A stretch of 64,000 bases of DNA from Rhodoplanes sp046000175 (GTDB lineage: Bacteria > Pseudomonadota > Alphaproteobacteria > Rhizobiales > Xanthobacteraceae). The stretch is taken from positions 66,600 through 130,599 of the forward strand of contig NZ_JBEOMB010000059.1 in assembly GCF_046000175.1 (NCBI RefSeq). Reading direction: 5' to 3'. Shown here piece after piece: positions 43,706 to 52,651 of the stretch (position 1 is its first letter; each line of letters opens with the position of its first letter). Below the pieces are notes generated by a model, which was given only the letters and a program-made list of their open reading frames with translations, ran no database searches and was not told the DNA's origin. The translations under genes were made by a program, and so were the position numbers.

Positions 43706-44545
43706 TCACTTCTCGACGGGGAACCCGACGATGCTGCCCCATTCGGTCCAGGAGCCGTCGTAGATCTTGATGTTGCGGTAGCCGAGGAGCTTCTCCAGCG
43801 CGACCCAGACCAGGGTGGCGCGATGGCTCATCCGGCAGTACACGACGACGTCCTCGTAGCGACCCGGATCGACACCCGCGACGGCGAGCGCGCGGCGCAT
43901 CTCGTCGGGTGTCTTGAACCCGTTGTCGTCGTTCAGGACGCAGCGGAAGTAGAGATGCTGCGCGCCGGGGATGCGGCCGTAGCGCATGGCGCCGTGATCG
44001 AACGCCGTGGCGTATTCGGCGAGACGCACGCCGAGATATTCCTCGGCCGAGCGGACGTCGAGCAGCAGCCGCTCCGGCCGTCCGAGCTTCGCGCGCACGT
44101 CGTCGCGGCCGAGCCGCATCGAGAGGTCGGGGGCCGGCGTGGAATAGGGAACCGGCGCGTGGTGCGGCACCGTCTGCGAGCGCGGACGGTTCTCCTGCAT
44201 CCACTTGCGGCGGCCGCCGTCGAGCACCTTGAGGTTCTTGTGGCCCGCCATCGTGAAGGCCCAGTAGGCGTAGGTGCCGTACTGCACCGGCTCGCCGTAG
44301 AGCACGACGGTGGTCTCGGGGCCGATGCCGAGCCGGCCGAACATCGCGGCGAGCGCTTCCGGCGTGATCAGCTCACGGTCGGTGGGGTGCCAGCACGCAT
44401 CCTTCCAGAACAGGAAGGTGGCGCCCGGAATGTGGGCGTCGCAATAGGGCCGTGGCTCGGCCTCGCCCGAGATCTCGATGATCCGAAGATCGGGATCGGT
44501 GAGGTGGCTCTCCAGCCAGTCGTTCGAGACGAGCGGTGAGGTCAT
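43706..44545 (-). CDS. Sulfurtransferase with two rhodanese domains
   Basis: 279 residues. The first, inactive rhodanese domain covers about residues 8-115; the second carries the persulfide Cys in the loop VVYCRMSHRA near 237 and the family end YDGSWTEWGSIVGFPVEK. The loop CRMSHR differs from mercaptopyruvate (CGSGVT) and classic thiosulfate (CRKGVT) enzymes and resembles the CRxGxR-type thiosulfate:thiol group. GAGGA lies before the ATG. The location within a carboxylate-uptake run is unexplained; a sulfur-containing organic acid is a possible substrate of the system (inference). Confidence 0.88.
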   Translation of the reverse strand: MTSPLVSNDWLESHLTDPDLRIIEISGEAEPRPYCDAHIPGATFLFWKDACWHPTDRELITPEALAAMFGRLGIGPETTVVLYGEPVQYGTYAYWAFTMAGHKNLKVLDGGRRKWMQENRPRSQTVPHHAPVPYSTPAPDLSMRLGRDDVRAKLGRPERLLLDVRSAEEYLGVRLAEYATAFDHGAMRYGRIPGAQHLYFRCVLNDDNGFKTPDEMRRALAVAGVDPGRYEDVVVYCRMSHRATLVWVALEKLLGYRNIKIYDGSWTEWGSIVGFPVEK

Positions 44546-44666
44546 GGTGGTCCTCGGTCGATGGATGTCGCCCGGTCTGCGGTCGCCGATCCGGTGCGGA
44601 AGCGGGCCGGCCGGACGGTCGGCCCCGAATTGGCTCGGCGACGGGCGCGGAGCGCCCTCCCGGCGG

Positions 44667-46184
44667 TCACGCCGTCGCCTTGCCCGGCTTGTTTCCGGCC
44701 CCGTTCTTGCGAGCCCGCATCATTCCGATGGCCTGGCTGCCCAGAATGATCAGGGCAAACCCCCAGAACAGCAGCGCCGTGTAGGACTCCACGAAGATCG
44801 CCGGCGAGCCTTCCGACATGATCAGGGCGGTGCGCGCCTCGCGCTCCAGCGTGGGCCCGAGCACCAGGCCGAGCAGGATCGGGGTCGCCGGGATGCCGCC
44901 CTTGATCAGCCAGTAGGCGACGAAGCCGACCAGGCCCATCACGCCGACGTCGAACAGCGAGTTGCGGATCGCGAAGGAGCCGATCACGCACATCACCAGG
45001 ATGCCGACCGCCATCAGGTGCGGCGGCACCCGCAGCGCCTTGACGAACAGGCGCACGCCGAAGAGCTGGATCAGCGCCGTGACGACATAGGCGAGGACGA
45101 ACAGGAGATAGATCGACGTGATCACGTCGGGCTTCTCCATGAACAGCAGCGGTCCCGGCTGGATGCCGTGGATCAGAAGGCCGCCCAGGATGATGGCGGT
45201 CGCCGGATCGCCCGGGATGCCGAGGCCGATCAGCGGGATCATGGCGCCGCCCGTGACGGCGTGGTTGGACGCCTCCGGCGCGACCACGCCCGACACCTCG
45301 CCCTTGCCGAACGTCTCGGGGTGCTTCGACCAGCGCTTCGCCTGGTCGTAGGCCAGGAACGCGGCGATCGGTCCGCCGGTGCCCGGGATGGCGCCCACCA
45401 CCGTGCCGATCGCCGCGGAGCGGACGAAGTTCCACCGTTGCGACAGCAGGAGCCGCCAGGACGGCAGCTCGGTGCGGACATTGCCCGCCTCGATGCGCAT
45501 CTCCTTGCCGCGCCAGTAGGTCGCGAACACGGTGACGACGTGCGGCACGGCGAACAGGCCGATCATCGCGACCAGGAGGTCGACGCCCTGCAGCATCGCC
45601 GTGGTGCCGAAGGTGAAGCGCGGCACGCCGTCGATCGGATCCTGGCCGATGTTCATCAGCATCAGGCCGATCACGCCGCCGATCAGGCCCTTGACCAGCG
45701 AGCCGCCGGCGAGCCCGCAGATGGTGGAGAGGCCGAACACCACGAGCGCCGTGATCTCGGCCGGGCCGAACGAGATGGCGACACGGGCCAGCGCGTCGAC
45801 CGAGACCAGCATGACGATCAGGCTGAGAATCCCGCCGACACATCCCGCGATGGTGGCGATGCCGATGGCGATCGAGGCCTGCCCCTTCTTCGCCATCACC
45901 TCGCCGTCCAGCACCGTGGCGGCGGCCGAGGGCGTGCCCGGCACGCCGATCAGGATGGCGGAGACGGCGCCGCCCGTCATGCCGCCGATATAGGTGCCCA
46001 GCAGCAGCGCGATGGCGGCCGTGTGACCCATCGTGAAGGTGATGGGCAGCACCATGGCGAGCGCCATCGAGTAGGTGAGGCCCGGGATGGCGCCGAAGAT
46101 GAGGCCGACCAGCGCGCCGAAAAAGGTGCCGAGCAGCGCCTGCCAGCTCAGCGATGCGGCGAGCGCGGTCATGAAGATGTCCAT
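44667..46184 (-). CDS. tctA: Tripartite tricarboxylate transporter large permease TctA
   Basis: 505 residues with about eleven or twelve membrane helices. TctA hallmarks are present: GALVGLIFGAIPGLTYSMAL near the start, GGMTGGAVSAILIGVPGTP and AIPGTGGPIAAFLAYDQAK, the two repeated PG-rich loops that line the substrate path. It imports carboxylates with Na or H ions, fed by a TctC receptor. Ten bases separate it from tctB upstream. The short Lys/Arg-rich tail is cytoplasmic. Confidence 0.94.
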   Translation of the reverse strand: MDIFMTALAASLSWQALLGTFFGALVGLIFGAIPGLTYSMALAMVLPITFTMGHTAAIALLLGTYIGGMTGGAVSAILIGVPGTPSAAATVLDGEVMAKKGQASIAIGIATIAGCVGGILSLIVMLVSVDALARVAISFGPAEITALVVFGLSTICGLAGGSLVKGLIGGVIGLMLMNIGQDPIDGVPRFTFGTTAMLQGVDLLVAMIGLFAVPHVVTVFATYWRGKEMRIEAGNVRTELPSWRLLLSQRWNFVRSAAIGTVVGAIPGTGGPIAAFLAYDQAKRWSKHPETFGKGEVSGVVAPEASNHAVTGGAMIPLIGLGIPGDPATAIILGGLLIHGIQPGPLLFMEKPDVITSIYLLFVLAYVVTALIQLFGVRLFVKALRVPPHLMAVGILVMCVIGSFAIRNSLFDVGVMGLVGFVAYWLIKGGIPATPILLGLVLGPTLEREARTALIMSEGSPAIFVESYTALLFWGFALIILGSQAIGMMRARKNGAGNKPGKATA

Positions 46185-46194
46185 GGCGCGATCC

Positions 46195-46680
46195 TCAGAA
46201 CAGGTTGATCAGCTCGCCGACCGGCAGATAGACGGCGAGCAGCTTTCCGAGGATCAGCCAGATCGCCAACGCGAAGCCGACCGGATAGCCGATCAGCAGC
46301 CAAGGCGACCGCTTGCCGAGCACGAGATAGAGGAATGCCGCGAGCACGACGACGGTGCCGATCAGGAAGCCGGTGAGCTTGAGCAGCAGGATGTAGGCGG
46401 CCAGGAACCCGAAGGTGGCGGCGATGCCGCGCCACTCGAGCGCGTCCAGGCCGGGGCCGACCTTCTGCGTCGACGCGGCCGAGGGCCGAACGATCGCGCC
46501 GACCAGCACGACTCCGGCGAGCACCGCGAGGGCGATGCCGGAGGCGAGCGGGAACGTCCTGGCGCTCGACGGGCTGCCGGGCGCGTCGGGGATCGTCGTC
46601 AGGACGAGGCCGATCCACACGAGTGCGACGACGAGCAGAAGGGTTCCGGTCACGAGATCGCGCCCGCGGTCGGCCGTCAT
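46195..46680 (-). CDS. tctB: Tripartite tricarboxylate transporter small permease TctB
   Basis: 161 residues with four hydrophobic segments (about 12-30, 46-65, 84-104, 108-150), the TctB layout. The first helix ends before the usual SARTFPLASGI loop. It is the partner of TctA in the inner membrane. Placed between tctC and tctA in the canonical C-B-A order. Confidence 0.88.
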   Translation of the reverse strand: MTADRGRDLVTGTLLLVVALVWIGLVLTTIPDAPGSPSSARTFPLASGIALAVLAGVVLVGAIVRPSAASTQKVGPGLDALEWRGIAATFGFLAAYILLLKLTGFLIGTVVVLAAFLYLVLGKRSPWLLIGYPVGFALAIWLILGKLLAVYLPVGELINLF

Positions 46681-46801
46681 CTGAGGCTCCGTTACGCTGT
46701 CTGGTTCGAGAGAGGGTGAGACTGGAGATCGCGCGAAGCGGGCGGTCGGCGCGGCCGGAGCGACGTGCGGGTGGGCGCGGGGCGCCCGCCTCGCGAGCCG
46801 T

Positions 46802-47776
46802 CTACTTGCCCTTCTTGTTGATGCCGAGCTCGGTCATCAGCTCGCCGATCTCCTTGTCGTTCTCCGCCACCATGGCGCCGAAGTCCTTGGCCGACTTGTA
46901 GAGCGGCGAGAAGCCGAGATTGTCGCCCGCCTTCTTGAAGTCGGGCGAGTCGACGGCCTGCTTGATCGAGGCCTCGAGCTTGGCGATCACGGCCGGCGGG
47001 GTGTCCTTGGGTGCGTGGATGCCGCGCCAGATGGTGAGATCGAGGCCCTTCGCACCGGCGGAGTCGCACGTGACGGTGTCGACCGGGAGCTCGACCTTCT
47101 CCTTGCTGGTCATGCACAGCACGTTGATGGTGCCGGCCTTCACGTGCGGGGCGAACTGGCTGGCCCACTGCAGCGCGGCGTCGATGCGGCCGCCCAGCAG
47201 CTCGGCCGGCGCGCGGCCTTCGCCGTACGGAATGTAGACGACCTGCAGACCGAGGCGGTTGAACAGCGCCGCCGAGGCGAGGTGCGTGAAGGTGCCGAGG
47301 CCCGAGACGCCGACGCGCAGCTTCTTGCCGCTCGCCTTCGCGGCGTCCTGCATCGCCTTCAGATCCTTCCAGCCGGCGTCGGAGCGCACGGCGAGAACCG
47401 GGACCTCCATTCCGATCTGCGCAACAGGGGCGAGCGCCGCGTAGTTGAACGGGAGATTGCCCTGATAATAGACGGTCGAGATCGAGTTCGACGAGAACAC
47501 GATGCTGTAGCCGTCGGGCGCCGCGCTTTGCAGGAACGTGTAGCCGATGGCGCCGCCGCCGCCCGGCCGACTGACCGTGATGACGGGCTGGCCGATGTTC
47601 TTCGACATCAGATCGGCGAGCACCTGGCTGATCGTCTGTGCCGGGCCGCCGAACAGCGTCGTCATCTCGATCGTCTTTTCGGGGAACTCGGCACGGGCGG
47701 GCGATGGAAGGGAGAAAACGAGCGCGGCGGTCGCCGCCGAGGCGATCAGGGTGGCAGTGGTCCGTGTCAGTCTCAT
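46802..47776 (-). CDS. tctC: Tripartite tricarboxylate transporter receptor TctC (Bug family)
   Basis: 324 residues from ATG 47776, which has GGAGG seven bases upstream; the frame runs 12 codons further. A signal peptide ends near PARAEF. Bug motifs are recognisable but divergent: TIEMTTLFGGPAQ, VSRPGGGGAIGY and GYSIVFSSNS. One Cys pair (LCMTS, VTCDSAG) may form a disulfide in the periplasm. First gene of the operon; its ligand also defines what the downstream dehydrogenase might act on. Confidence 0.9.
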   Translation of the reverse strand: MRLTRTTATLIASAATAALVFSLPSPARAEFPEKTIEMTTLFGGPAQTISQVLADLMSKNIGQPVITVSRPGGGGAIGYTFLQSAAPDGYSIVFSSNSISTVYYQGNLPFNYAALAPVAQIGMEVPVLAVRSDAGWKDLKAMQDAAKASGKKLRVGVSGLGTFTHLASAALFNRLGLQVVYIPYGEGRAPAELLGGRIDAALQWASQFAPHVKAGTINVLCMTSKEKVELPVDTVTCDSAGAKGLDLTIWRGIHAPKDTPPAVIAKLEASIKQAVDSPDFKKAGDNLGFSPLYKSAKDFGAMVAENDKEIGELMTELGINKKGK

Positions 47777-48236
47777 CTGGTCCTCCGGCCGGGGGAGAGT
47801 CTCGTCGGTCACTGTCGCAGCCGGGATGCTGCACGATTTGCAATATGCAGAAAAGCATCGGTCTCGCCCCCCCTGCTCCGCGTGGCGCGCATGCGCACGT
47901 GAGCGGGGCGGGCGCGTGTAGCGGGGCCCGGCATGTCACCGCAGCCGGGGCTGCGGCGTCGAAGCTGCGGTGCCGAAGAGCGGATGCAGAGATCAGATGC
48001 GACGTGTCGGGCGAAGCCCTGCACGATCCCGGCTCGTCGGCGCACGCGTGCCGTGACGATAAGCCTCTACGAGCCGGGGGTCGAAGGAAATAGCAGGTCG
48101 GGCGCGCGCTCGCGTTGCAACAAGGTGACTGAGTATGATGCCGTGCATGCGAAGTCCGTAGGCCCCGCGGGGCCGGCTCACCGGCGCCGCGCGTGCCGCA
48201 AGGCGCAGGCCTTCGTCGCCGAACCGCGGGGTCGGA
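47777..48236. other. Gene-free stretch between tctC and ku
   Basis: About 460 bases. It should hold the promoter of the tct operon. I see no RNA gene, repeat or convincing small gene here. Confidence 0.5.
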
Positions 48237-49112
48237 TCAGCTCGCGCGCCGTCGCTGCGACGATCGACCGCGTGGCGACTTGGACGGGGTGGCGCGTCGC
48301 CGCGTGGCCGGCTTGCGCTCCGGGCCCGGTCGCGCATCCCCTTGCGCCTCGACGCTGCGGCGCAGCGCGTCCATCAGGTTCACCACCTTGGACGGGGTCT
48401 TCTGCGGCGCATGGCGGACGGATTCGCCGGCCTCCTTGCGGGCGATCAGGTCGCGCAGCGCCGTCTCGTAGCGGTCCTCGAACTCGTCGGGCCGGAACTC
48501 GCCCGTCATGGTGTCGATGATGTGCCCGGCGAGCTCGATCATCTCCTTGGGGATCGTCTCGTCGGGAATGTCGTCGAAGAACTCGGTCTCGTCGCGGACC
48601 TCGTAGGGGTAGCGCAGCAGCGTCCCCATCAGGCCCTTGCCGCGCGGCTCCAGCGCGATGACGTGCTCACGACTCGAGATCACGACGCGGCCGAGCGCCA
48701 CCATCCCCCGCGCCTTGATGGCCTCGCGGATCACCGCGAAGGCCTGCCGGCCGGCCTCGCCGTCGGGCACGATGTAATAGGGGCGCACGTTGTAGAGCTC
48801 GTCGATCTCCTCGCGCGGCACGAAGCGCGTGATGTCGAGCGTGCGCGAGCTCTCGATCTCGATCGTGTCCAGATCCTCGTCGGTGATCTCGACATAGCCG
48901 TCCGCGGTCTTGTAGCCGCGCACGATGTCGGAGGCCTCGACCGGATCGCCCGTGTCGGCATCGACCTTCTGCATGCGGATGCGGTGGCCGGTCGACTTGT
49001 CGAGCAGGTTCAGGCGAATCTTCTCGCGGTCCGTGGTCGCGGGGTAGAGCGCGATCGGGCAGGAGACCAGCGACAGGCGTAGATAGCCCTTCCAGTTCGC
49101 ACGCGGTGCCAT
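48237..49112 (-). CDS. ku: DNA end-binding protein Ku
   Basis: 291 residues, normal for bacterial Ku. It begins MAPRANWKGYLRLSLVSCPI and has the DNA-ring core with DIVRGYKTADGYVEI and VPREEIDELYNVRPYYIVPD. The last 40 residues are a strongly basic tail (RRRATPSKSPRGR), which in bacterial Ku tunes DNA binding and LigD recruitment. Ku holds double-strand ends for nonhomologous joining by LigD. No ligD gene is in the window. Single gene. Confidence 0.95.
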   Translation of the reverse strand: MAPRANWKGYLRLSLVSCPIALYPATTDREKIRLNLLDKSTGHRIRMQKVDADTGDPVEASDIVRGYKTADGYVEITDEDLDTIEIESSRTLDITRFVPREEIDELYNVRPYYIVPDGEAGRQAFAVIREAIKARGMVALGRVVISSREHVIALEPRGKGLMGTLLRYPYEVRDETEFFDDIPDETIPKEMIELAGHIIDTMTGEFRPDEFEDRYETALRDLIARKEAGESVRHAPQKTPSKVVNLMDALRRSVEAQGDARPGPERKPATRRRATPSKSPRGRSSQRRRAS

Positions 49113-49538
49113 CGGGCATACTCCGGTACAAACGACGACTCAACGCCACGCCGGCAGGGGCGTTCCGACTCGACGAGACGGGCACGTCCGCCGCGGCGGC
49201 GGACGCGCGTGATTCACGGTTCGTTCGTGATTCGAAGGCCGAAAGTCGTTTCCGCGCCCGTCATTCCGGGCAGAGTATCGTGCCCCGGACAAGGCGCCTC
49301 GGGCCGCAGGCGCGAAGCGCCGCAGAGCCGGGGCCTAGGGGCGCCACGGCGCATGCGTCGCGTTTCGTGACGAGGGCTTTCGTCAGGCCGGCGGGGCCCG
49401 ACGTCATGGCCCCTGGGTCCCGGCTCGCGCTGCAACGCTACGCGTTGCAGCGCGTCCGGGACACGAGGCCGGGAAGCGCTCCCGGCTGATAGTACGACCG
49501 GCGCCGTCCGGAACGATCGAACAATCGCAGCCGCGTCC
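49113..49538. repeat. Gene-free stretch with palindromic repeat debris
   Basis: It holds TCATTCCGGGCAG near 49261, CGGGCCGCAGGCGCGAAGCGCC near 49309 and a small palindrome GCAACGCTACGCGTTGC (49431-49447). These look like worn members of the CCGGAATGA repeat family. No gene is supported. Confidence 0.6.
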
Positions 49539-50546
49539 TCACTGCGGCTTGAAGTTCACGCTCTCGAGCAGCGCGGCGAGCCGCGGCACCTCGCGCGCGA
49601 TGTAGCTGCGGGTCTCGTCGATGGTCTCGATCACGGGCTCGAGCAGCGTCGCCTCGAGGCGCTTCAGCACCTCGGGATCGGCCATCGCCTCGCGCATGAT
49701 CGCGTTGACCTGCTCGCGAATGGGAAGCGGCGTGCCCTTGGGCGCCCAGATGCCGTACCAGGACTGCCACTGGTAGCCCGGCATGCCGGACTCGGCGATG
49801 GTCGGGATCTCGGGCGCCAGCTTCGAACGCTCCGGCGAGGCGATGCCGAGCGCCTTGACCTTGCCGTCGCGCGCCGAGGGCAGCAGCGCGAAGGAGGAAT
49901 CGATCAGCAGCTGGACGTGGCCGCCCATCACGTCGGTCAGCGCCGGTGCGGTGCCGCGATAGGGCGAGATCGTCATGTCGAGGCCGGCGCGCCGCAGGAA
50001 GTCGATGGCCGCGAGATGGCTCGGCGCGCCCAGCGCCGCGACCGCGAAGGTCCATTTGTCCGGCTGCGCCTTGGCGGCGGCGATCACCTCGGCGACCGTC
50101 TTCTCCGGCCGGTTCGGCGCCATCACCATCACGAGCGGCGCCTTGGCGGTGCGGGCCACCACCTCGAAGTCCTTCTGCGGATCGAACGAGACGCCGCTCA
50201 CCACCAGGTTCAGGACGATGTGGTTGAACGCCGAGGCGAGCAGCGTGTAGCCGTCGGGCGGCGAGTGCAGCACCGCCGTGGTGCCGATCACGGCGCTGCC
50301 ACCCGGCCGGTTCTCCACCACCACGGTGGCGCCGAGCTTGTCCTGGATGCGCTGGCCGGCGATCCGGCCCATGGCGTCGTTGGCGGCGCCGGCCGGGAAC
50401 GGCACGACGATCTTCACCGGGCGCTCCTTCGGCCACGCGGCCTGCGCGTGCACGGCCGGCGAGGGAAAGGCGGCGGCGGCGAGCCCTGCCGCGCTGCCGA
50501 CCAGCAGCTTCCGTCGTGTCGTGTCGATCGTCGTCTTGTCGGTCAT
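49539..50546 (-). CDS. Bug/TctC-family binding protein with Tat-type leader
   Basis: 335 residues. The leader DTTRRKLLVGSAAGLAAAAF contains a twin-arginine motif, with probable cleavage after VHAQA. The Bug signature is clear: RPVKIVVPFPAGAANDAMGR, VVENRPGGSAVIG and GYTLLASAFNH. GGGAG precedes the ATG. It has no permease next to it and is therefore an orphan receptor, as is often seen for this expanded family. Ligand unknown. Its paralogue at 9411-10487 uses a different leader. Confidence 0.9.
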   Translation of the reverse strand: MTDKTTIDTTRRKLLVGSAAGLAAAAFPSPAVHAQAAWPKERPVKIVVPFPAGAANDAMGRIAGQRIQDKLGATVVVENRPGGSAVIGTTAVLHSPPDGYTLLASAFNHIVLNLVVSGVSFDPQKDFEVVARTAKAPLVMVMAPNRPEKTVAEVIAAAKAQPDKWTFAVAALGAPSHLAAIDFLRRAGLDMTISPYRGTAPALTDVMGGHVQLLIDSSFALLPSARDGKVKALGIASPERSKLAPEIPTIAESGMPGYQWQSWYGIWAPKGTPLPIREQVNAIMREAMADPEVLKRLEATLLEPVIETIDETRSYIAREVPRLAALLESVNFKPQ

Positions 50547-50815
50547 CTTGTTCTCCCGGACTGTCGCTCTGTCGACTGGCGAACCGGTCGATCAGCGATC
50601 TCGTCCGCGATAGCACTCCTGGGCATGCGGCTCCAGCGAGCCGCCGCGCGGTACGCAGTCGCCCCGAGCCGCGCGGTGTTATCACGGATCAGCGACCCGA
50701 GCCGAGTTTCGTCATCCGAACGCGTTCCGCACTGCGTCACGCGATGCCGGTGTCACGCGATGCCTGTGTAACGCGGTGCCTGCGCCGCGCGCGTCCGCCC
50801 GGGATCGACTCGGTC

Positions 50816-51493
50816 TCAGGCGACGAGGCGCTGATGCAGCGCGTCGGGCCACTGGCTGGTGAGATAGCGGAACATCCAGTTGCCGCGGCGCTTCAGCCGC
50901 TGATACGCGGCTTTCAGGTCGAGCACCATGGTGATGCGTCGGCTCGTGCAGGCGAGCTCGCCGACCTCGTGGGTGGCGACGGGGTGGAAGCCCATGACGC
51001 GGGTGTGGAAGCCGTAGGGGCTGTGCGGGTCGTCCTCGAAGACGTCCGTCAGATAATGGGTATAGCCCCGCGAGATCGTCTCCGCGGCGGCGGCCCGCAT
51101 CAGCGCGGCGGCGACGACGAGTCGGCGGCGGAAGCGCGGCACCACGGCGAAGCGGCCGATCTCGGCGATGCGGCTGCCTCGGATCATGTCCTCGATCGTC
51201 AGCGACGGGTCGAGCGGCGCGAAGCCGTAGGCGGCATAGGCCTCGACCGGCGGATCGTAGACGACCCGCACCACGCCGGCCGGGCGCACCCGCATGCCGA
51301 TCGGCCGCGAGCGCACGTCGACCACGAACCACGAGAGATCGCCACGGGCGAGGTCCGCGGAGGGGAACTGGCTCTCCGGATCGGCGACCCAGCGTTTCTC
51401 GCGCTGATAGGTCGCCTGCAGAACGGCGAGCACCCGCTGGCGGCCCTCCTCGTCGATCACCCGGGTGGCGGTCACGCGCTCGTCTTGCCTCAT
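50816..51493 (-). CDS. GNAT-type N-acyltransferase (FeeM/autoinducer-synthase-like)
   Basis: 225 residues. The pattern RVIDEEGRQRVLAVLQATYQ at the start, WFVVDVRSRPIGMRVR, then IAEIGRFAVVPRFRRRLVV near residue 125 and a C-terminal helix-rich part fits acyl-ACP-using GNAT enzymes such as FeeM or AHL synthases more than small acetyltransferases. Its start overlaps the stop of a PlsC-like gene by ATGA. The pair recalls OlsB-OlsA, which make acylated amino-acid lipids, so an N-acyl amino acid or aminolipid product is a fair guess, not shown. Confidence 0.7.
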   Translation of the reverse strand: MRQDERVTATRVIDEEGRQRVLAVLQATYQREKRWVADPESQFPSADLARGDLSWFVVDVRSRPIGMRVRPAGVVRVVYDPPVEAYAAYGFAPLDPSLTIEDMIRGSRIAEIGRFAVVPRFRRRLVVAAALMRAAAAETISRGYTHYLTDVFEDDPHSPYGFHTRVMGFHPVATHEVGELACTSRRITMVLDLKAAYQRLKRRGNWMFRYLTSQWPDALHQRLVA

Positions 51494-52323
51494 GGCGAAC
51501 CTCCGAACGAGGGGGGCGGAAGGGCAGGGGCCGGCGCCGTCGTGATCGCGCGGCGATCGTCCGGGCCGTCGGGCGACCAGTGCTTGCCGGAGAGGCGGGC
51601 GATCTCGCCCATCACGGTGGCGTGCCAGGCGCGCAGCGCGGCCGGCGAGGGATGATCGAGGCGCTCGCGCGGCAGCAGCGGCGGCCCGATGCGGACCTCC
51701 ATGGCCTCGCGATCGCCGATCGGGCGGCCGGGCGGCGCGTGCGGAAAGCGGATGCCGACCGGCACGATCGGCACGCCGGTCTCCAGCGACAGCAGCGCCG
51801 CGCTGCGCCGGCCGGGCAGCAGCCGCTCGGGATCGCGATTGACCGTGCCCTCGACGAAGATGCCGACCGAGCGGCCGCGCCGCAGGCAGGCGCGCGCCTC
51901 GTCCAGCACGCTGCCGGACGACCGGTAGAGCGGGCGCAGGACGTCGAGCACGCGCGGGCGCGCCGGCTTCGCCGTCACGGTCAGGGCGCCGGCGCGGCGA
52001 TAGAGCAGGCCGATCCCCGGGATCAGCCGGAAATTCCAGTCCGCCATGAAATGGATCAGCCGGCCCCCGCGATGCAGGGTCAGCACCGCCGGCACCAGCA
52101 GCGCCTCGGTACGGGTCGAGTGATTGAGGGCCAGGATGAACGGGTCGTAGCCGGCCCGCACGTTCTGCAGGCCGCTCACGGCCAGCACGCGGCCGCGGGC
52201 GGCGAGCGCCATGGCGCGCACCAGGCACCGGTCGGCGAAGCCGTCCTGATAAGGAAGCGGCCATCGCATCAGCTCGCCGAGCGTCACGAACGCCCAGTCG
52301 GGTGGATCGGCGTAAAGCGACAT
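51490..52323 (-). CDS. Lysophospholipid acyltransferase family protein (PlsC-like)
   Basis: 277 residues from ATG 52323; the frame is open upstream but runs into a repeat. Acyltransferase motif I appears as LNHSTRTEAL, a variant of NHxxxxD with Glu in place of Asp. Motif III is FVEGTVNRDPERLLPGR, and GVPIVPVGIRFPHAP is motif IV. Members move acyl groups from ACP or CoA to lysophospholipids or lyso-aminolipids at the inner membrane. First of a two-gene overlapping unit with the GNAT gene. A Pro-rich tail of about 20 residues is extra. Confidence 0.85.
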   Translation of the reverse strand: MSLYADPPDWAFVTLGELMRWPLPYQDGFADRCLVRAMALAARGRVLAVSGLQNVRAGYDPFILALNHSTRTEALLVPAVLTLHRGGRLIHFMADWNFRLIPGIGLLYRRAGALTVTAKPARPRVLDVLRPLYRSSGSVLDEARACLRRGRSVGIFVEGTVNRDPERLLPGRRSAALLSLETGVPIVPVGIRFPHAPPGRPIGDREAMEVRIGPPLLPRERLDHPSPAALRAWHATVMGEIARLSGKHWSPDGPDDRRAITTAPAPALPPPSFGGSP

Positions 52324-52486
52324 CGTCGAATGTGAATGCGTGCGGGCGAGGCGTCGCCGCCCGGCGCGGCGACCCGGCTCGTCCGGTGATTCACACAGTG
52401 ATGGTCGATTCCTGTTGCGTCCGGATGAGCGCGGCGTGACGGGCGCGTGACAACGTGGGCGGGAGGAGGCGCCACGGTTCTTCCCT

Positions 52487-52641
52487 CTCCCCCGCGCGCG
52501 GGGAGAGGGTGGCTCGCCGCGCAGCGGCGAGTCGGGTGAGGGGGCGCTTCGGCATGGCAGAGAGCTGCGGAGATGCCCCCTCACCCGACGTCCGCGCTGA
52601 AAGCGCGAACGTCGACCTCTCCCCGCGTGCGGGGAGAGGTG
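52487..52641. repeat. Composite inverted repeat between PlsC-like and SbcC-like genes
   Basis: Two CTCTCCCC-GCG(C/T)GC-GGGGAGAG palindromes, near 52487-52510 and 52617-52640, flank inverted segments GTCGGGTGAGGGGG (52532-52545) and CCCCCTCACCCGAC (52576-52589). A smaller GCTGAAAGCGC hairpin is inside. Related to 42442-42465. Between 52324 and 52651 there is no gene. Confidence 0.8.
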
Positions 52642-52651
52642 AAGATCGCAG

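Noticed and set aside
47777..48236. Searched for a tRNA or small RNA between tctC and ku
   Set aside because: No cloverleaf, T-loop motif or terminator-like hairpin could be found by eye.
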